From assembly GCA_905221605.1 (NCBI GenBank), contig CAJNDS010000890.1, positions 64,001 to 85,000 of the forward strand: DNA of 21,000 nt, given 5' to 3'. The position numbers were made by a program, and so were the translations under genes. Below, piece by piece: positions 1 to 7,612 of the stretch (the stretch's first letter is position 1; the number at the start of each line of letters is the position of its first letter). The notes under the pieces were generated by a model, which worked only from the letters and a program-made list of their open reading frames with translations, did no database searches and was not told the DNA's origin. Source of the stretch: Symbiodinium natans (lineage: Eukaryota; Sar; Dinophyceae; Suessiales; Symbiodiniaceae).

Positions 1-452
1 ATTTCTGCTGGCGCCATTCCGGTATTCAGCAGGGCACGGCCCGTTGAAGCGTGCAGAGAAGCTGTGGGCCTCAAGGCCAGCATCCTCTGTGACCAGCGCC
101 TGTCAATTAGAAAGGGCAATATGCGCGGTGAAATGTGGTTGCTTTGCGTGCACTGGTATCCGGCCGACGTGACTCACTACGCAGTCGGTCTTTCCTGCCT
201 TTTGCACCGGAGACTGTGGAACCAGATGGACCGAGCTGGTGTCGGAAGGTCCATCATCTGAGACCTCGCCAACATCGCCAACACATCTGCACCACCATGC
301 ATCACATTGCTGGGAGAGTAGGTTATACTGCCTGCATGCTCTGAGACCTTCATGACAGACCCACGCAATTAAATCCCTTAACCCTGCAGGAGTGCCTGCG
401 CTTCCTCATCGTGGACATCACCTTGCCGCATCTCTGCCTGCATGACACAGGA
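1..452 (-). repeat. Single copy of the 400-bp repeat family, with exon-like minus frames
   Basis: This segment is homologous to the tandem units at 6520-8884, and its right part (from about 395) matches 8980-9040, so it is close to one full element. On the minus strand two conserved frames are visible. One reads GDVGEVSDDGPSDTSSVHL then VPQSPVQKA (about 285-197). The other reads ALVTEDAGLEAHSFSAR (about 105-52) and follows a possible 3' splice site, a short T/C stretch ending in GACAG. Relative to the array units the first frame has synonymous differences (TCG/TCT, CTG/CTT), which favours this strand. No known domain is recognised. Short plus-strand ORFs here are probably shadows. The segment is cut by the window edge. 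Confidence 0.6.
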
Positions 453-506
453 TTTAATGTAGTTCGGTGCTTGGGTCTCTCATTTTACGGTTGGCTCAAC
501 GCACGC

Positions 507-520
507 GGGGGGGGGGGGGG
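507..520. repeat. Poly-G run (14 G)
   Basis: An uninterrupted run of fourteen G follows the repeat copy. Similar homopolymer runs of 14-16 occur at 4796-4809 (C), 13605-13620 (C) and 15028-15043 (G). Such runs are prone to length error in assembly. Confidence 0.9.
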
Positions 521-632
521 TCTTCCTGCTGGCACCTCGCAGCATGCGAGTTCAATCCCCACGGCGCACTCAACCAAACACGCCCAAGCAACAATCGCTA
601 GAAGAACCTCTAAACGAAGTCATGACTCAGAT

Positions 633-722
633 GGAGGTTTCCGAAAATAATAGGGGGTGCCCTTTATTGGGATCCTAGTGCTCTGGGGTATATTTTGGGT
701 ACCCCGATTTTCGGACATCCCC
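633..722. mobile_element. 90-bp palindromic MITE-like element, family A
   Basis: The ends form a terminal inverted repeat: GGAGGTTTCCGAAAAT (633-648) against ATTTTCGGACATCCCC (707-722), 13 of 16 paired. The inner part is also roughly palindromic (GGGTGCCC against GGGTACCC). The left half resembles the element at 19965-20056, so this is probably a dispersed family. No target duplication is obvious and there is no coding capacity; a non-autonomous DNA transposon is inferred. Confidence 0.5.
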
Positions 723-740
723 AGATACAATGAACTGCAA

Positions 741-839
741 CCTAAACCCTAAACCCTAAACGCGAAATCCTGAACCCTAAGCCCTAAACCTTGGACCCTA
801 GACCCTAGACCCTAAACCCTAAACCCTAATCCTTAAACT
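741..839 (-). repeat. Degenerate telomere-like tract (CCCTAAA on +)
   Basis: Roughly 14 heptamers with many variants (CCCTAGA, CCCTGAA, CCCTAAG). The high divergence suggests an old tract. Confidence 0.9.
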
Positions 840-920
840 CTGCATTGCTCCCGCGCGCCTCGGCGATGACAGGGGTGGCGCACTTGCTGGTTTCCGTAGC
901 CTCTGACCATGCCAAAGCCC

Positions 921-1130
921 GAATAAAGGGGCCTTAATGATTAGAATAGGGTTTTGGGGGTTATTCGAGAATAATTTTCAAGGGACCACAAGGGGAATTA
1001 GTAATCTCCGAAAACAACCCAATATAGGGGCCTTAATGATTAGAATAGGGTTTTGGGGGTTATTATAGTATAACTGGAAGGAGACAAAAGGGAATACTAT
1101 TCGTAATATTCCGTCGCCGATATATTAGCC
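921..1130. repeat. 39-bp direct repeat inside an AT-rich element
   Basis: The 39-bp sequence beginning AGGGGCCTTAATGATTAG occurs at 927-965 and again, identical, at 1026-1064, 99 bp apart. After the second copy, 1060-1115 resembles the reverse complement of 13535-13608 (shared AAGGGAATACTA and TAGTATAA motifs). The block may be a composite of two related short elements or an element with an internal duplication. No ORF is supported. Confidence 0.6.
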
Positions 1131-1167
1131 TAAATAAGCCTCGGTCCTACCTTAACACCCGCGCTGG

Positions 1168-1298
1168 CCTAAACCCTAAACCCTAAACCCTAAACCCTAA
1201 ACCCTAAACCCTAAACCCTAAACCCTAAACCCTAAACCCTAAACCCTAAACCCTAAACCCTAAACCCTAAACCAACCCTAAACCCTAAACCCTAAACC
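1168..1298 (-). repeat. Telomere-like tract, about 18 CCCTAAA units
   Basis: Nearly perfect heptamers with one slip (ACCAACCCTAAA near 1272). The tract abuts directly the 3' end of the minus-strand ARDIREI block of copy I. Confidence 0.97.
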
Positions 1299-1299
1299 C

Positions 1300-1380
1300 C
1301 CCGTTCCATCTCCCAATGTCCTCCAGATCCGCTCCGAACACGTCTTCGATCTCCCGGATGTCGCGCGCCTCCTCGTCCTG
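1300..1380 (-). pseudogene. Exon-like ARDIREI block, duplicated-gene copy I
   Basis: The minus frame reads QDEEARDIREIEDVFG then ADLEDIGRWNG, with a TGA just upstream (1383-1381) and the dinucleotide AG (GTGACAG) directly before GAC, so a 3' splice site at 1377/1378 is plausible. The copy at 9566-9642 reads DQEARDIREIQDVFGADLED in the same frame, also after CCAG. Both the frame and the acceptor position are conserved. On its 3' side the frame runs straight into a telomere-like tract. The composition (acidic, helical) suits a soluble protein. Function unknown; I could not match it to a family. It may be a live exon or a fragment. Confidence 0.4.
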
Positions 1381-1566
1381 TCACGAAACCCCTGAGTTCT
1401 GAACCCTTTAAAAAACAACAATCGCGCCCAAACCCCTACAACCCCTTCAAGCTGTAAATCCTAGAGTCCTAGAGCCCCAGACTTCTACAAACCATGTCCG
1501 CTGTCCTTCAGGCCGAGGGGAGGTCAGGGGAGGGTCTGTCTGGCTAATATTCAGGACGCCATAAAA

Positions 1567-1663
1567 CCCAGGTTGCCCAGTAGTGCCCTTTTTTGCTTAA
1601 AGAGGTTTATCAGGGAACCTAAACCCCCCAAAAAGGGAATAAGGGCACTACTGGGCATCCTAG
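1567..1663. mobile_element. MITE-like element, family B copy 1
   Basis: Inverted ends TTGCCCAGTAGTGCCCTT (1573-1590) and AAGGGCACTACTGGGCA (1641-1657) pair almost perfectly, and the body holds GGGAACCTAAACCC. The same body and right end (GGGCATCCTAG) recur at 3790-3891 and 10802-10898, making a three-copy family. It sits between the MRKVTQ and ARDIREI blocks, possibly in an intron. No transposase is present. Confidence 0.65.
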
Positions 1664-1681
1664 ATAGAAACGGAAGCCCGC

Positions 1682-1762
1682 TCAAGAATTGGGATCCTGC
1701 GTCACTTTTCTCATGGCGATCTTGGGGTCTGCGGGTTTGGGGCTGGGCCTTGCGGACTCGGA
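1682..1762 (-). pseudogene. Exon-like MRKVTQ block, copy I
   Basis: The minus frame reads ESARPSPKPADPKIAMRKVT then QDPNS and a TGA at 1684-1682. The paralogue at 10002-10109 reads SARPDPKLFDPKSAMRKVTQ in the same frame. Over the 20 shared codons I count about four replacements and at least two synonymous changes (GTG/GTC, CCC/CCG). In both copies this block lies upstream, on the minus strand, of the ARDIREI block, so order and orientation are conserved. No family recognised. The two copies end differently after VTQ, so a splice donor or a decayed end near there is possible. Confidence 0.4.
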
Positions 1763-1770
1763 TCTAGCTT

Positions 1771-1886
1771 GGGGGTTTAGAGTTTAGGGTTTAGGGTTGA
1801 GGGTTTAGGGTTCAGGGTTCAGGGTTTAGGGTTTAGGGTTTAGGGTTTAGGGTTTCGGGTTTCGGGTTTCGGGTTTAGGGTTTAGT
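1771..1886 (+). repeat. Telomere-like tract, TTTAGGG with TTTCGGG variants
   Basis: About 16 heptamers. Three consecutive TTTCGGG units (about 1853-1876) show local homogenisation of a variant. Confidence 0.95.
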
Positions 1887-2035
1887 GACTGCACTGGTGC
1901 CGGCCAGGGGCCTAAAACCCTGTGGCTAAACCAAGAACCTTATAGCAATACACCCCACCACCCCCCAGCCCCGCAGCAAGGCTCCTTGGCATCCCTGTCC
2001 TCCAGATCTTCCTCGCCGTCCACCTCCTCAGGGGT

Positions 2036-2104
2036 AACCCTAAACCCTAAACCCTAAACCCTAAACCCTAAACCCTAAACCCTAAACCCTAAACCCTAAA
2101 CCCT
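2036..2104 (-). repeat. Telomere-like tract, about 10 CCCTAAA units
   Basis: Clean heptamers. Just to the left (about 2034-1990), the minus strand reads EEVDGEEDLEDRDAKEP, an acidic stretch that could be a further exon fragment, with no second copy found. Confidence 0.95.
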
Positions 2105-2498
2105 GGGTAAGTTATCTGAGCAGCTTTGATGGCCCATATGGGCCCGTGGGTCGACGAGTTTCGGCTTAGGAGGCTCTCCCTTATCGTGAGAGTCTTTATT
2201 CCAGACTTCGGGGGGAGGTGTTGCTAAAAGGGGGGGACAACCTAGCAAATTAGGGCTTAGGGGGTCTCATGGGCCAGCAGCGTTTCAAGGCGAAGCACTC
2301 GACTCGAATCTTGACCCCCGCGCTTCATGGCAGAGGTTTAAGTTTTTTAGGGCCTGAAGCATGGGTACCGAACAGGTGCCCTGTCACTTTGGCCTGTATT
2401 TACCCTCGGAATACCCCAAACGTGCCTTCGTGGCTTTGGTCGTAGTACGGTTTAATGTCGCCTTTTTTTCCGGGGTGTAGGGCCTAGGATTCAAGAGC
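2105..2498. other. Spacer without a recognised gene
   Basis: Apart from weak similarity of about 2425-2445 to 10285-10305, I see only short non-conserved ORFs. It contains TATGGGCCCATA-like and purine-rich stretches of unknown meaning. Confidence 0.5.
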
Positions 2499-2528
2499 TT
2501 AAGGATGTTTATGGCTTTGAATCGAACA

Positions 2529-2591
2529 TCTGATGTTCTCCTCTTCAGCTGGACCGTGGGAGTCAAGTACATCTTCCCCGACCTGGGCTCG
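2529..2591 (-). pseudogene. Exon-like VGED block, copy I
   Basis: The minus frame reads RAQVGEDVLDSHGPAEEE then NIR. It aligns codon for codon with 10525-10590 (RAEVGEDAADPDGPSEEG) and 13078-13146 (RAEVGEDVADSHGPAEEE). Differences include clear synonymous ones (GTC/GTT, GAC/GAT, GGC/GGT, CCT/CCA, GAG/GAA), the best evidence in the window for past or present coding on the minus strand. Downstream the frames diverge, here reaching TAA at 2501-2499. The peptide is acidic and probably disordered. Function unknown. Confidence 0.5.
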
Positions 2592-2756
2592 ACTTCGGTT
2601 TAGTGAAGTCAACTTACACCAGCCGAGCACTGCAGACCAGAACTTTAAGTGTTTAAACTATATTCCCAACATGAAGAGACGCAAAGGGAGACGCAAACAC
2701 CGCAAGAAACCCGGAAGGCATTCCATGAAGGGAGACAAGCGCAGACACAGGCAACC

Positions 2757-2823
2757 GGGTTTAGGGTTTAGGGTCTAAACCCTAAACCCTAAATCCTATA
2801 CCCTAAACCCTAAACCCTAAACC
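2757..2823. repeat. Head-to-head telomere-like pair
   Basis: Two to three TTTAGGG units are followed at once by six CCCTAAA units (inverted, junction near 2775), making a small foldback. It sits inside a paralogous block: the flanking GACACAG/CATGAAG motifs resemble 10905-10935. Confidence 0.9.
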
Positions 2824-2957
2824 AGCAGACACAGCCAACATGAAGGAAGACAAAGCCTGAAACCCGGCAACCCTCCCTCGACCAGCCGGAACTTCTTTCA
2901 AGGAACTGAGAACCCCAACTGTCCACGGGGGAATCATCGGGTGAATCATCTAGGCTC

Positions 2958-3038
2958 CTATGACAGGGTCTTGAAGATGGATCGCTTGGCACCCGGCTGG
3001 AATGGCCTGAGTGACATCCTTCGCAGACGGCTCATGGT
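2958..3038 (-). pseudogene. Short basic C-terminal exon-like block, copy I
   Basis: From an ATG at 3035-3033 (context AACCATGA) the minus strand reads MSRLRRMSLRPFQPGAKRSI then FKTLS and TAG at 2960-2958. Copy III (13815-13890) reads SSLRRMSLRPVQPGAKRSML and copy II (11143-11200) SSLRRLSFRLFQPCPKRSIF, both in the same frame. The block is Arg/Lys-rich and would suit a basic C-terminus following the acidic block, or a tiny separate ORF. In copies II and III the stop is lost to an inserted palindromic element. Function unknown. Confidence 0.4.
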
Positions 3039-3072
3039 TGGGTTTGTTGGCTCGTTCGCGAAAGGTAAATTC

Positions 3073-3558
3073 TCAAGTCTGAGGACTTGAGGGCACTGAC
3101 AACTGTGGCTGCAAATCCCAACAGGTTGCATGCGGGTCCTCGACTGCATCGGGGACTTCAACGACTTCGGCACCGCTGGGAGACTTCTCTTCCGCTTCCT
3201 CCTTCCCCTCCGCCTCCAAACGCTCGCCATCGCCATCGTCCTCATGCGCCTCAATCCTCTCCTCAGCTTCAGGATCTGCCACCCCCGACTGCTCTGCGGC
3301 CTCGTCCACCACCTCTGCCGACGCATTACCTACATCCGGCGCCGCTTCCTCGTCCACCTCCTCACCTTCCTCCTCCTCCCCCTCCGAATCTCCTCCTCCC
3401 TTCTCTGCTTCCTCTCCACCATCCTCGGAGCCCTCGCCTTCGCCCTTCTCAGGAAGGACCCGAAGGTCCTGCGCTTCTTGTTCACGCACCTGCAACTTTT
3501 GGCCCATGGATGCGACTGTCAATGCTTTCAGTCGCAACACCCGAAATCCCCGTGGCAA
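3073..3558 (-). pseudogene. Glu-rich acidic ORF or exon, copy I (161 codons)
   Basis: An open minus frame from 3558 to a stop at 3073. There is no ATG at its left limit; the first in-frame ATG (3507-3505) gives MGQKLQVREQEAQDLRVLPE. The middle is dominated by Glu/Gly/Asp (EKGGGDSEGEEEEGEEVDEE), with conserved parts VLPEKGEGEGSED, PDVGN, ADPEAE and EVPD. Copies II (11092-11565) and III (14010-14426) stay open in the same frame, with indels in multiples of three. Comparing I with III over about 170 bp, I count about five synonymous and five replacement changes on this strand, against about two and eight for the overlapping Leu-rich plus frame. This favours the minus strand, though low-complexity GAG/CTC tracts are open on both. 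Likely a disordered acidic protein; no family recognised. It may be an exon rather than a full gene. Confidence 0.45.
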
Positions 3559-3559
3559 A

Positions 3560-3785
3560 GCCCCTTTTGGAGCCCACAGCTTCTGTCACCCGACCCTTTC
3601 AATGCGTTCAGGGCTATAGGGTTTCGGGCTATTCGTATGATATTTGAAATAGTGAGAACTGTTGTGATTACTCCGTGCCTGTTTATTCAGAGTATTGCTG
3701 CTATTGTTCGTACATGAACAAAGGATCAACAGGATGATCTTCAACACAGCTTTGAGATCGCCCGCACCAGGATGCAGGCATTTAC
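3560..3785. other. Spacer within copy I
   Basis: No gene recognised. About 3735-3780 (CAACACAGCTTTGAGAT and AGGATGCAGGCATTTA) matches 14585-14632 of copy III, showing that the duplication continues through here. Confidence 0.6.
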
Positions 3786-3789
3786 AAGA

Positions 3790-3891
3790 CCCAGGAGTAC
3801 CCTAGCAAAAAAAGGGTACCCTTTTGGCTTAAAGGGGCTTATCAGGGAACCTAAACCCTAAAAAAGTGAATAGGCCCTCTTCTGGGTCCTA
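3790..3891. mobile_element. MITE-like element, family B copy 2
   Basis: Shares with 1567-1663 the body GGCTTAAAGGGG, TATCAGGGAACCTAAACCC and the right end TGGGTCCTAG. The ends ACCCAGGAGTACCCTAG and the right arm are imperfect inverted repeats. The corresponding place of copy III (about 14625-14665) lacks it, so it inserted after duplication or was lost there. Confidence 0.6.
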
Positions 3892-3998
3892 GTTTAGGAG
3901 CGAGTCCTAGATGAAGCCACGTTCCGCCTGGAAGCCAACAGCAGCGAAACGACAAACGACGAGGGATAGCTAGTGGCGAAGTGCCCAGTGGGCAAACA

Positions 3999-4110
3999 AC
4001 CTAAACCCCAAACCCTAAACCCTAAACCCTAAACCCTAAACCCTAAACCCTAAACCCTAAACCCTAAACCCTAAACCCTAAACCCTAAACCCTAAACCCT
4101 AAACCCTAAA
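3999..4110 (-). repeat. Telomere-like tract, about 15 CCCTAAA units
   Basis: Clean heptamers, left arm of the large foldback with 4249-4333. Confidence 0.97.
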
Positions 4111-4248
4111 CACCCACAGGAGGAGGGAAGGGCTTTAGGCGTGTCAGGGCCAGGCCGCACACCCAACAAATCCTCACATCCCACCCACCTCCTGGTGCTG
4201 CTCCTCGGCTTCATGTTCGACCGCGCTGCTTTCCTCCTCCTGTGGGTG
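4111..4248. repeat. Inverted repeat linking two opposed telomere-like tracts
   Basis: CACCCACAGGAGGAGG (4111-4126) is the perfect reverse complement of 4233-4248. Since CCCTAAA units lead into the first and TTTAGGG units follow the second, the inverted repeat extends about 100 bp on each side around a loop of about 106 bp. The loop is the paralogous block also found at 14815-15020 and about 15560-15640. Confidence 0.9.
4174..4242 (-). pseudogene. Exon-like EEQHQEV block, copy I
   Basis: The minus frame reads QEEESSAVEHEAEEQHQEVG and ends in TGA (4176-4174). Copies: 14961-15023 (LEESRVVEHEAGERHQEVV) and within 15434-15724 (LKESSLVEHEAEQQNHEVV). The frame is conserved in all three, and the plus frame is also open. 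It is acidic, like the Glu-rich block that follows it on the minus strand in copies I and III, and may belong to the same gene. Function unknown. Confidence 0.35.
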
Positions 4249-4333
4249 TTTAGGGTTTAGGGTTTAGGGTTTAGGGTTTAGGGTTTAGGGTTTAGGGTTT
4301 AGGGTTTAGGGTTTAGGGTTTAGGGTTTAGGGG
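4249..4333 (+). repeat. Telomere-like tract, about 12 TTTAGGG units
   Basis: Right arm of the foldback. The related copy at 15560-15680 has the flanking sequences nearly joined (GGCTTGAATCCCCGTG then GGAAAGCAG on the minus strand), so this tract looks inserted. Confidence 0.97.
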
Positions 4334-4415
4334 CACGCAAGCCGGGTGCTCTTTTTTTTCTGGCACAGGTGGGCTTCGGCTGGGGTTCTGGGATGCTATT
4401 CAAGCACGCATATAG

Positions 4416-4733
4416 GGCATTCCATTGCTTGTGAATCAGGGGTTCTATCCCGAATTGGTGAGGAGGCTCGTGTTAAAAGAAAAGACCCACAGCTTCGACG
4501 CGAGCTTGGGAGTGTGGAGGGGGCTCCTACACCCAGAAGGCGCAAACCCTAAACGTAATGAGTCTCATTTCATCCTGATGCCGGGGGGACCCCTATGTAG
4601 TTTAACTCGAATGTCGGCCCCAAAATTCAGAGGGCGAGGCTATGACCACGACTTGGTTCCTCACGAGGGCTTCCAGAAGAAGGTACGTCTCTCCACCCGC
4701 CCAACACTAAACCCAAACAACCCTAAGCCCTAA
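4416..4733 (+). pseudogene. Plus-strand open frame with HEGF motif (105 codons)
   Basis: Open from after TAG (4413-4415) to a stop at 4731-4733; no ATG near its start, so it may be an exon or a fragment. Residues include VNQGFYPELVRRLVLKEKTH, SFDASLGVWRG, KFRGRGYD and HEGFQKKVRLS. Its first half resembles 11595-11705 (NQRFSP, THIFDTNSG), and its second half resembles 16069-16284 (KFRGIG, HEGFHKNVHPST), both in the same frame. A good 5' splice site, AG|GTACGT, lies at 4682/4683, but the 16.2-kb copy does not conserve it and stays similar beyond. The tail runs into heptamer-derived NPNNPKP. Function unknown. Confidence 0.4.
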
Positions 4734-4739
4734 CCTCCC

Positions 4740-5060
4740 TAAACCCTAACACCTAGACCCTACATAAACTCAAAACCCTAGACCCAAATCCCCGACCCCC
4801 CCCCCCCCCACCCCCAAACATGAGCTCTCTGTCAGCGTCAGCGCGCCCCTAAGCTAAGGGCCTATGGAAGGGCTTATAGGCTTTAGGGTTTAGGGTGTAC
4901 CAGGCTTAGGGTTTACATAAATCCTCCCTCTCTATCCATGATCCAATGCACGTTCAGAACGACCGCATCGCATCTGTGCGTGTATATGATCATCTCAGAC
5001 AAGGTCATTCAAGGGATCCAGCTCCTTCGAGCCAGTTCCTTGCCCACGGTTATATCCCTA
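4740..5060. other. Spacer with short telomere-like pieces
   Basis: Contains degenerate heptamers (4735-4795, 4871-4915) and a run of 14 C (4796-4809). Nothing gene-like seen. Confidence 0.6.
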
Positions 5061-5204
5061 CTTGGAGGTTCATGGTACTTAGTAACCCAATTCTAACTGT
5101 ACTTATAACCCAATTATAACCCAACTAGGGTACTTAAGGGGCTTATATGTGGGTTATACCTACACTTTTAGATTAAGGGTTACTAAGTACCCTGAACATC
5201 CAAG
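5061..5204. mobile_element. 144-bp MITE-like palindromic element
   Basis: 28-bp terminal inverted repeats, 5061-5088 and 5177-5204, pair with about two mismatches; key part GGTACTTAGTAACCC against GGGTTACTAAGTACC. The interior repeats TTATAACCCAA. No ORF; no clear target duplication. Confidence 0.7.
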
Positions 5205-5249
5205 GAAAGAGTTGCCAGTTGCCTATACTAACAGTATGGCTGCTGTGTG

Positions 5250-5306
5250 CCCTAAACCCTGAACCCTGAACCCTGGACCCTAAACCCTAAAGCCTAAAGC
5301 CTAAAG
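5250..5306 (-). repeat. Short degenerate CCCTAAA/CCCTGAA tract
   Basis: About eight heptamers, half of them variants (CCCTGAA, AGCCTAA). Confidence 0.85.
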
Positions 5307-5380
5307 CTATCCGAGGGGATGGCAGCCCTCAGCTCGGCCAAACCCAACTGGGCAGCTTGTGGTATCAGGGCCCGATTTAG

Positions 5381-5487
5381 TTTAGGGTTTAGGGTTTAGG
5401 GTTTAGGGTTTAGGGCTTAGGGTTTAGGGTTTAGGCTTTAGGGTTTAGGGTTTACAAATTACAGTTTACAGTTTAGGGTTTAGGGCT
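5381..5487 (+). repeat. Telomere-like tract, TTTAGGG
   Basis: About 13 units, broken near 5455 by two TTACAGT-like units, themselves duplicated. Confidence 0.93.
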
Positions 5488-5641
5488 TCGGTTCCGCGCG
5501 CCTGCTTTGGCTCGCCCTCCAGCCGACTCGCGCCTGCCATGCAAACTTTTCCTCTGTGACCACATCACCCATGCTGGGGGGGCTGTTCTATGACATGGGC
5601 CTTTTTGGTACCCTCAACTACAAGGAAAATACTTTAATAGG

Positions 5642-5688
5642 AACCCTAAACCCTAAACCCTAAACCCTAAACCCTAAACCCTAAACCG
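5642..5688 (-). repeat. Telomere-like tract, about 6 CCCTAAA units
   Basis: Clean. Preceded at 5603-5641 by TTGGTACCCTC and ATAGGAACCC, which recall the body of MITE family B and may be a truncated copy. Confidence 0.93.
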
Positions 5689-5828
5689 GACCCCCAAAGG
5701 GACCTTCAGTTAGGGTGGATGCAGCCGACATCTTGAAGCGATCGGAGACTGGCTCTCAAATACGATGCAATTTGTATGCAGCCTCTGCATCTGCTCGCAA
5801 GACAACTATACTCCCCTTAGAACCTTAA

Positions 5829-5917
5829 TGAACATCATATGTTTGATATCCTCTTGGGTTTTATATAAACAAAAACAAAAAACAAATCCCAAGGGGGATA
5901 TAGACAACCCATGTCTC
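5829..5917. mobile_element. MITE-like hairpin with A-rich loop
   Basis: Arms ATATCCTCTTGGGTTTT (5846-5862) and 5884-5901 pair well, and the similarity continues outward to about 5829 and 5917 (GACATGGG against GAACATCA). The loop is A-rich. Overlapping ORFs on both strands across 5765-6215 are not conserved elsewhere. Confidence 0.5.
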
Positions 5918-5919
5918 TC

Positions 5920-6198
5920 CCCCAAGACTCTTGGAAATGGTGTCGGAGGGCCTCCGCGGCAGTCGGAAAGGAAAGAGGAAAAGCCTCCTCGTTGTCGGGT
6001 TCCACGTTGGTTCTCGACAGGCTGCGCCTGCTACGATGGCATGTTTGGGGTTTCATGAGGGTTTCCGAAAAGCGGTATCCTGTTGGGGGGAGAGGTGGCA
6101 GACATGTATTGCGAATATTCAATCTGCTGAAGCTGGGGGTATATTGCGACAAGTTCTTGGCGAATATGGACGGTTTGCAGGGAGTCTCAGTTCTGTGA
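5920..6198. other. Unique spacer
   Basis: Three overlapping short ORFs lie here on the two strands; none shows a motif or a second copy. I cannot support a gene. Confidence 0.5.
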
Positions 6199-6200
6199 TC

Positions 6201-6312
6201 GGGTTTAGGGTTTAGGGTTTAGGGTTTAGGGTTTAGGGTTTAGGGTTTAGGGTTTAGGGTTTAGGGTTTAGGGTTTAGGGTTTAGGGTTTAGGGTTTAGG
6301 GTTTCGGGTTTA
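6201..6312 (+). repeat. Telomere-like tract, about 15 TTTAGGG units
   Basis: Very uniform; marks the left border of the 400-bp repeat array. Confidence 0.97.
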
Positions 6313-6476
6313 TCGGGCCTGTTGCACCGCAGGCTGCGGAGCCAGATGCGCCGAGCTGAGGTCGGAAGGCACATCACCAGAGGCCTCGCCAACATCTCCA
6401 ACACATCTGCACCGCCATGCAGCGCATTGCCGAGGGAGTGCACTGGCCACGCATTCTAAGAGCTTCATGACATGCC
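6313..6476 (-). repeat. Partial 400-bp-family copy
   Basis: Matches about 205-365 at the window start. The minus frame reads GDVGEASGDVPSDLSSAHL then APQPAVQQAR and a stop, the same exon-like frame as elsewhere in the family. Confidence 0.7.
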
Positions 6477-6519
6477 CCCTTAATTCTAAGCCCTAAACCC
6501 TAAACCCTAAACCCAAAAC

Positions 6520-6808
6520 CCTTTGCCCTTTGACTCGTGCGGAGAATCCCTGGGCCTCCGGTCCAGCAGCCTCTGTGGCCAGCGCCTGTCGATCGGAAAG
6601 GAAAATGTGCAGCACGACCTTTAGTTTAGCGTTAATTCTGGCAGCTACTGGGTTTCGACTGTAGCTGGGATCTGGCCGACATGACTCACCAAGCAGTCGG
6701 TTTCTGACCCGCCTTTTGCACCGGAGACTGTGGAACCAGATGGACCGAGCTGGCGTCGGAAGGCACATCATCTAAGTCCTCGTCAAGGGTTTAGGGTTGG
6801 GGCTTAGG
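6520..6808 (-). repeat. Array unit 0 (truncated)
   Basis: Lacks the first 100 bp or so of a full unit and starts after a short CCCTAAA tract (6484-6520). Contains both exon-like minus frames. Confidence 0.8.
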
Positions 6809-7207
6809 CATTCAGTGTTTGGGCCTCAATCACAACTCGTGCAAAAATGACGCACAAGGCTCTTCTTGCTGGCGCCGATTCGGTATTCAGCAGCACATGA
6901 CAGCACAGACTACCAAGACTCAACGTGTTCCGGCCCTTTCGTGCAGAGAAGCCGTGGGCCTCAGGTCCAGCATCCTCTGTGGCCAGCGCCTGCCGAGGGC
7001 AAACTGTGCAGCAAGACCTTTAGGGTAGCGTTAATTCTGGTGGCTACTTGTTTTCGACTGGAGTCGGGATCGGGCCGACATGACTCACCAAGCAGTCGGT
7101 TTCTGGCCCGCCTTTTGCACCGGAGACTGTGGAACAAGATGGACAGAGCTGGCGTCGGAAGGCACATCATCCAAGTCCTCGCCAAGGGTTTAGGGTTGGG
7201 GCCTAGG
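6809..7207 (-). repeat. Array unit 1 (399 bp), type a
   Basis: Boundaries set at the motif CATTCAGTG, present in every full unit. Type a: the unit has TCTTGCTGGCGCC near its left end and the CAAACTGTGCAGCAAGACC form in the middle. The minus strand holds the block GEDLDDVPSDASSVHLVPQ near 7185-7125. Confidence 0.9.
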
Positions 7208-7612
7208 CATTCAGTGCTTGGGCCTCTGTTATAACTGTGCGAAAAAAGGGGTCTTCTTACTGGGCCCATATCGGTATTCAGCACATGACGGCACAGACTG
7301 CCAAGAGTCTTCAATACTAATCATGAGTTGCGGCCCTTTCGTGCAGAGAAGCCGTGGGCCTCAGGTCCAGCAGCCTCTGTGGCCAGCGCCTGTCGATCGG
7401 AAAGGAAAATGTGCAGCACGACCTTTAGTTTAGCGTTAATTCTGGTGGCTACTTGTTTTCGACTGGAGTCGGCATCTGGCCGACATGACTCACCAAGCAG
7501 TCGGTTTCTGGCCCGCCTTTTGCACCGGAGACTGTGGAACAAGATGGACAGAGCTGGCGTCGGAAGGCACATCATCCAAGTCCTCGCCAAGGGTTTAGGG
7601 TTGGGGCCTAGG
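7208..7612 (-). repeat. Array unit 2 (405 bp), type b
   Basis: Type b: carries GGGGTCTTCTT, ATACTAATCATGAGTTGCGG and the GATCGGAAAGGAAAATGTG form. Two minus-strand frames stand out. ALATEAAGPEAHGFSARKGR (about 7389-7330) follows a good 3' splice site (TTTTCCTTTCCGATCGACAG). GEDLDDVPSDASSVHLVPQ (about 7587-7530) ends at TGA after PTAW. An exon-intron-exon unit on the minus strand is inferred. Unit 4 is nearly identical. Confidence 0.9.

Noticed and set aside
1168-1298. Chromosome end (true telomere)
   Set aside because: All tracts are short, interstitial, in both orientations, and followed by more sequence.
2250-2340. tRNA-like stretch (ACTCGAATCTTGACCCC)
   Set aside because: No acceptor stem, D-arm or anticodon arm can be paired around it.
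3087-3717. Long plus-strand Pro-rich and Leu-rich ORFs over the acidic block
   Set aside because: They arise from CTC/TCC/CCT repeats opposite GAG/GAA. Between copies their changes are mostly replacements while the minus frame has more silent ones, so they are treated as shadows.
4683-4688. Confident 5' splice site GTACGT
   Set aside because: The paralogue at about 16236 lacks it and similarity continues past it, so it is mentioned only as a possibility.
5765-6215. Four overlapping ORFs of 94-105 codons
   Set aside because: They lie on both strands in three frames, overlap a palindromic element, and have no second copy or motif to choose among them.
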